A DNA stretch of 64,000 nt. It comes from Flavobacteriaceae bacterium (GTDB taxonomy: Bacteria > Bacteroidota > Bacteroidia > Flavobacteriales > Flavobacteriaceae). Of this stretch, positions 61,122 through 64,000 are shown piece by piece (the first letter of the stretch is position 1; the number at the start of each line of letters is the position of its first letter). The notes beneath the pieces are model-generated. The model was given only the letters and a program-made list of their open reading frames with translations. It was not told the DNA's origin and did not search any database. Where the stretch lies: contig JANQSO010000007.1 of the NCBI GenBank assembly GCA_028284005.1, positions 1-64,000 of the forward strand, given 5' to 3'. The translations under genes and the position numbers were made by a program.

Positions 61122-62201
61122 ATGTTTTTACAATCGCTGTCCCTGCTTAATTACAAAAATTTTGAATCTGAATCATTCACATTCGATCCAAAAATCAATT
61201 GTTTTGTAGGCAGTAATGGGGTTGGAAAGACGAATGCACTGGATGCGATCTATCACCTGTCATTTGGCAAAAGTTATTTCAATCCTATTACCAGTCAGAA
61301 CATAAAGCACGGAGAAGATTTTTTTGTAATTGAAGGAATTTACGAGAAAAATGACAGGGATGAAAAAATAGTAGTCAGTGCCAAGCGCGGACAAAAAAAG
61401 ATCATAAAACGCAATGGAAAACCTTATGAAAAATTCAGTGAACATATAGGTTTCTTACCCCTGGTCATTATTTCTCCGGCAGACCGGGATCTTATTATTG
61501 AGGGTAGTGAAACGCGGCGAAAATTCATGGATGGTGTAATATCTCAAGGAGATCCCGAATACTTACAGAAATTAATTGCATACAATAAAGTTCTTGTACA
61601 GCGCAATTCACTATTGAAGTATTTTGCGGCTAATAATACATTCAACCAGGACACTCTGGACATTTACAATGAACAGTTGCATTCTTTTGGCTCGGTGATC
61701 TTTGAAAAAAGAACCGCTTTTCTGGAAAAATTCATACCTATCTTTCTAAAACGGTATCAATCCATAAGCAATAGTAGCGAAAAGGTAAACTTAGCGTATA
61801 AAAGCCAGTTGCAGGAAAAAGAATTATTGTCACTCTTAGAGGAAAATATAACCAAAGATAAATTTACACAGTATACCAATTACGGCATTCATAAAGATGA
61901 CCTTTACTTTGAAATTGAAGGGCACCCCATTAAAAAGTTTGGATCCCAAGGGCAGCAAAAATCGTATTTGATCGCTTTAAAATTAGCACAATTCGATTTC
62001 ATTAAAGCGCAAAGCAAGGTAACGCCCATTTTGCTGTTAGATGATATTTTTGATAAGTTGGATGAGCAACGGGTAGCACAGCTTATCGCTTTAGTTGATA
62101 ATGAGAATTTTGGACAATTGTTCATTAGTGATACGCATGGTGACCGTACAGAAGAAGTAGTAAAAAAAGTACATCAAACTTATAAAATGTTCCTGTTATG
62201 A
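61122..62201 (+). CDS. recF: DNA replication/repair protein RecF
   Basis: 359 aa SMC-like ATPase. Walker [24 protein letters not shown]-type signature [17 protein letters not shown], Walker [14 protein letters not shown], and RecF motifs [20 protein letters not shown]. It loads RecA at gaps with RecO and RecR. It is not adjacent to dnaA or dnaN, so this is not an origin cluster. Its stop overlaps the next gene in ATGA. Confidence 0.96.
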   Translation: MFLQSLSLLNYKNFESESFTFDPKINCFVGSNGVGKTNALDAIYHLSFGKSYFNPITSQNIKHGEDFFVIEGIYEKNDRDEKIVVSAKRGQKKIIKRNGKPYEKFSEHIGFLPLVIISPADRDLIIEGSETRRKFMDGVISQGDPEYLQKLIAYNKVLVQRNSLLKYFAANNTFNQDTLDIYNEQLHSFGSVIFEKRTAFLEKFIPIFLKRYQSISNSSEKVNLAYKSQLQEKELLSLLEENITKDKFTQYTNYGIHKDDLYFEIEGHPIKKFGSQGQQKSYLIALKLAQFDFIKAQSKVTPILLLDDIFDKLDEQRVAQLIALVDNENFGQLFISDTHGDRTEEVVKKVHQTYKMFLL

Positions 62202-62611
62202 GAGTTATCGTTTTTTTGTCTTTATTCGTTCTAATTTCTTGTGGGAGACAAGACCCATCTGTACAGATCGAAAAATTGAATGGGTATTGGGAGATAAAAA
62301 GCGTTGCAATGCCAAATGGAGATAAGAGGGATTTTGGTATTAGTACAACTATAGATTTCATTGAAGTAACGGGCGATAGCGGTGTACGCAAAAAGGTAAC
62401 TCCAAAACTGGATGGTAGTTTTTTGGTAAACAATTCAGCAGAAAAATTTACTTTAAAAATTGAAGAAGACAGCCTGAGAATGTATTACGAAACCCCTTTT
62501 GATAGTTGGAAAGAGACCGTTATGCAAGTAGAAGACAGCTTGCTAAAAGTAAAGAACAGAGATCAAAAAGTATACAACTACAAAAGGTTTAGTACGTTTA
62601 ATTTTAATTAA
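62198..62611 (+). CDS. lipocalin-like lipoprotein
   Basis: 137 aa; lipobox [10 protein letters not shown]. The mature part has the short lipocalin-like plan: [32 protein letters not shown] and [20 protein letters not shown]. It is encoded between recF and the DciA-like gene, an arrangement conserved in Flavobacteriia, although its product is exported. Function unknown. Confidence 0.75.
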   Translation: MRVIVFLSLFVLISCGRQDPSVQIEKLNGYWEIKSVAMPNGDKRDFGISTTIDFIEVTGDSGVRKKVTPKLDGSFLVNNSAEKFTLKIEEDSLRMYYETPFDSWKETVMQVEDSLLKVKNRDQKVYNYKRFSTFNFN

Positions 62612-62617
62612 GGTTCC

Positions 62618-62911
62618 ATGGCAAAAAGAGATGGTGAAAATACAATTGGCGATGTGCTCAAGAATTTCATTGAAAAAAACAAGCTTCAAAAGGGCCTGGA
62701 TAAGGTTTCGGTAAAAGAAGCCTGGCACACGGTTTTGGGAGATGCTATTGCCAAATATACAACAGATGTGACCCTGGATCGTACTACACTCTACGTACAA
62801 TTAAGTTCTTCTGTATTGCGAGAAGAATTGAGCTATGGAAAAGAAAAAATCATTCGGCTGCTCAATGAAGAACTTGGGAAAGAACTGGTAAAAAAGCTGG
62901 TCCTTCGCTAA
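62618..62911 (+). CDS. DciA-like DUF721 protein
   Basis: 97 aa, cytoplasmic. DUF721 signature: SVKEAWHTVLGDAIAKYTTD, TTLYVQLSSSVLREELSYGK, IIRLLNEELGKELVKKLVLR. DUF721/DciA proteins act as ancestral operators of the replicative helicase; the recF neighbourhood fits. ATG 62618 has a purine-rich leader (TAAGG). A terminator follows. Confidence 0.9.
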   Translation: MAKRDGENTIGDVLKNFIEKNKLQKGLDKVSVKEAWHTVLGDAIAKYTTDVTLDRTTLYVQLSSSVLREELSYGKEKIIRLLNEELGKELVKKLVLR

Positions 62912-62914
62912 TAA

Positions 62915-62945
62915 AAAAGCCACTCGCTAGTAGCAAATGGCTTTT
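62915..62945. terminator. bidirectional terminator between dciA-like and ndk
   Basis: AAAAGCCA (62915-62922) pairs with TGGCTTTT (62938-62945); an inner GCT-AGT-AGC stem lies in the loop. A- and T-runs on both sides serve the two convergent genes. Confidence 0.8.
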
Positions 62946-62967
62946 ATATAACTATTTTCAGTTTTCC

Positions 62968-63387
62968 TTAAAACATCTCTCTTCCCGAAAAATGAAAAGC
63001 GCCTTCGATAGCAGCATTTTCATCACTGTCACTTCCATGAACAGCATTTTCACCTATAGAAGCGGCATATAATTTTCTAATAGTACCTTCGGCAGCTTCG
63101 GCAGGATTGGTAGCACCGATCAAAGTACGGAAATCTTCAACGGCATTATCTTTTTCAAGAATAGCAGCAACAATGGGTCCACGGGTCATATATTCAACCA
63201 ATTCACCAAAAAACGGACGTTCTTTATGAATCTCATAAAATTTCTTTGCGTCGGCGGTTGTCATTTGAGTTAGCTTCATGGCAACGATTCTAAAACCGGA
63301 AGCTGTAATTTTTTCAAGAATTGCACCAATATGTCCTTTTTCAACACTATCGGGCTTTAACATTGTAAACGTTCTATTTGTTCTCAT
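62968..63387 (-). CDS. ndk: nucleoside-diphosphate kinase
   Basis: 139 aa. Start [20 protein letters not shown], then [16 protein letters not shown]-like block ([20 protein letters not shown]), [20 protein letters not shown] and the active-site His in [15 protein letters not shown]. Transfers gamma-phosphate between nucleoside di- and triphosphates through phosphohistidine. Standard length. It has a textbook promoter. Confidence 0.97.
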   Translation of the reverse strand: MRTNRTFTMLKPDSVEKGHIGAILEKITASGFRIVAMKLTQMTTADAKKFYEIHKERPFFGELVEYMTRGPIVAAILEKDNAVEDFRTLIGATNPAEAAEGTIRKLYAASIGENAVHGSDSDENAAIEGAFHFSGREMF

Positions 63388-63406
63388 AGGGTTTTTAAAT
63401 TTTGGG

Positions 63407-63436
63407 CAAAAATACGCTTTTAGATGTCAAAAACAA
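63407..63436 (-). promoter_or_regulatory. ndk promoter
   Basis: Minus strand: TTG (63436-63434), 19-nt spacer, TATTTTTG (63414-63407). It is the best full match to the Bacteroidota TTG-N19-TAnnTTTG promoter in the window, 20 nt before ATG 63387. Confidence 0.65.
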
Positions 63437-63451
63437 GGTGTTAACCATAGT

Positions 63452-64000
63452 TTAATATTGTTGTTCAAATTCTCCCAAGATCTTATTTTCCAGGCCCCGT
63501 ATTTTCATCCTTACTTTCTTTTGATCAAAATCAAACTGTAAGACACCAAAATTTAGGTCTTTTACCAATTTGCCTATGCGGTACCTGTTAGGGTCATCCG
63601 GACTATCCGGAAAAGTATGTGTCAACCCGCTTGTAGTAAAATCTATTAGTTTATAATCTAATCCCGGAACCGTTGTCACAGAAAATTCAGCTGAATGCCT
63701 GTCTCCACTAAGAAATAATATATTTCTCGCCTTAGCACTTTTCAATAATTGGTACATCTTAGACACTTCAGAAGGGTGATTTCCCCATTTTTCCCATCCA
63801 TGCTCATCTGCCAGAAACTGAATACTGCTAACAATAATAGTAAAATCGGTACTATCATCCTGTAATTCGTTTTCAAGCCATTCCCATTGAACCGCTCCTA
63901 AAATACTCCCGCCTTCGTTTTCATTCCAGGGATCATATCGCCTCCCTTCTACAGTGCTTTTGTGAAGAGAATCGCGAAAAAAACGAGTATCCAGAAGTAT
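63452..64000 (-). CDS. PhoD-like alkaline phosphatase, partial (5' end beyond window)
   Basis: The C-terminal 182 aa are visible, in frame from base 64000: LLDTRFFRDSLHKSTVEGRR, YDPWNENEGGSILGAVQWEW, FTIIVSSIQFLADEHGWEKW, GNHPSEVSK, LFLSGDRHSAEFS. LDTRxxRD, the WEWLENEL block and GDRH are PhoD motifs of Ca/Fe-dependent phosphodiesterase-phosphatases. Probably exported by Tat, but the leader is outside the window. The TAA at 63454-63452 is the end; the gene is transcribed towards ndk. Confidence 0.88.
   Translation of the reverse strand: MLLDTRFFRDSLHKSTVEGRRYDPWNENEGGSILGAVQWEWLENELQDDSTDFTIIVSSIQFLADEHGWEKWGNHPSEVSKMYQLLKSAKARNILFLSGDRHSAEFSVTTVPGLDYKLIDFTTSGLTHTFPDSPDDPNRYRIGKLVKDLNFGVLQFDFDQKKVRMKIRGLENKILGEFEQQY

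Overview
The window is a chromosomal segment of a low-GC marine-type Bacteroidota, most likely a member of the Flavobacteriaceae. The evidence is family content (LytTR/2TM signalling, a TonB-dependent receptor with carboxypeptidase-like domain, DUF2141, DUF4350, DUF5683, DUF2807, an OxyR-type LysR regulator), Bacteroidota-type promoters with a TAnnTTTG -7 element, weak Shine-Dalgarno sequences, and the order parA-parB-DUF5683-dapB-lepB-wbqC, rhomboids-mutL, ribH, recF-dciA. No IS element, CRISPR array, prophage or rRNA was seen. Genes are dense and mostly intact; the first and last genes are cut by the window edges.

Layout. 1-3.75 kb (minus): one operon with a DUF2141 protein, a TPR-like exported protein, a LytS-like histidine kinase fused to a 2TM domain, two free 2TM proteins and a LytTR response regulator. 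5-7.2 kb: a TonB-dependent receptor. The promoters of these two units carry the same pair of 21-bp-spaced ACARTT boxes at the same distance from the -7 element, so they look like one LytTR regulon. 7.4-15.6 kb: DUF1801 protein, membrane class III cyclase with a small repeat protein, NDH-2, an ECF sigma factor with membrane partner, acyltransferase, Nudix hydrolase, lipoprotein cyclophilin, TRIC channel and RDD protein. 15.7-21.8 kb: a tightly packed SpoIIM-like/membrane/DUF4129/DUF4350/MoxR/DUF58 operon. 21.9-30.9 kb: OxyR, AIM24 family, hotdog protein, a DUF4870-PadR-PspC-DUF2807 cluster, exported proteins, thioredoxin reductase and a methyltransferase-like membrane protein.

31-40.4 kb is the accessory part, with lower GC and longer intergenic gaps. 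It has an AraC regulator with a ferric-reductase-like flavocytochrome, a lipoprotein with an internal duplication and a membrane protein; an ArsR/SRPBCC pair; a lipidated FAD amine oxidase behind a perfect FNR-type palindrome; another AraC regulator; and an S41 peptidase. Two tRNA-Pro genes (GGG and TGG) bound the 35-40 kb part. Each is followed by the same roughly 130-bp module: a long hairpin, a second hairpin, and a 16-17 nt copy of the tRNA's own 3' end. This is the most unusual non-coding structure in the window.

40.4-64 kb is mainly core metabolism and cell biology: PQQ-type sugar dehydrogenase, uridine kinase, FtsB-like protein, both methylmalonyl-CoA mutase subunits with a lipoprotein gene between them, 2,4-dienoyl-CoA reductase, a PHM-like copper protein, ParA/ParB, DapB, signal peptidase I, WbqC, an endonuclease/exonuclease/phosphatase protein, two rhomboids, MutL, lumazine synthase, RecF, DciA-like protein, Ndk and a PhoD-like phosphatase.

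All family assignments come from reading motifs in the translated sequence; no database search was run.
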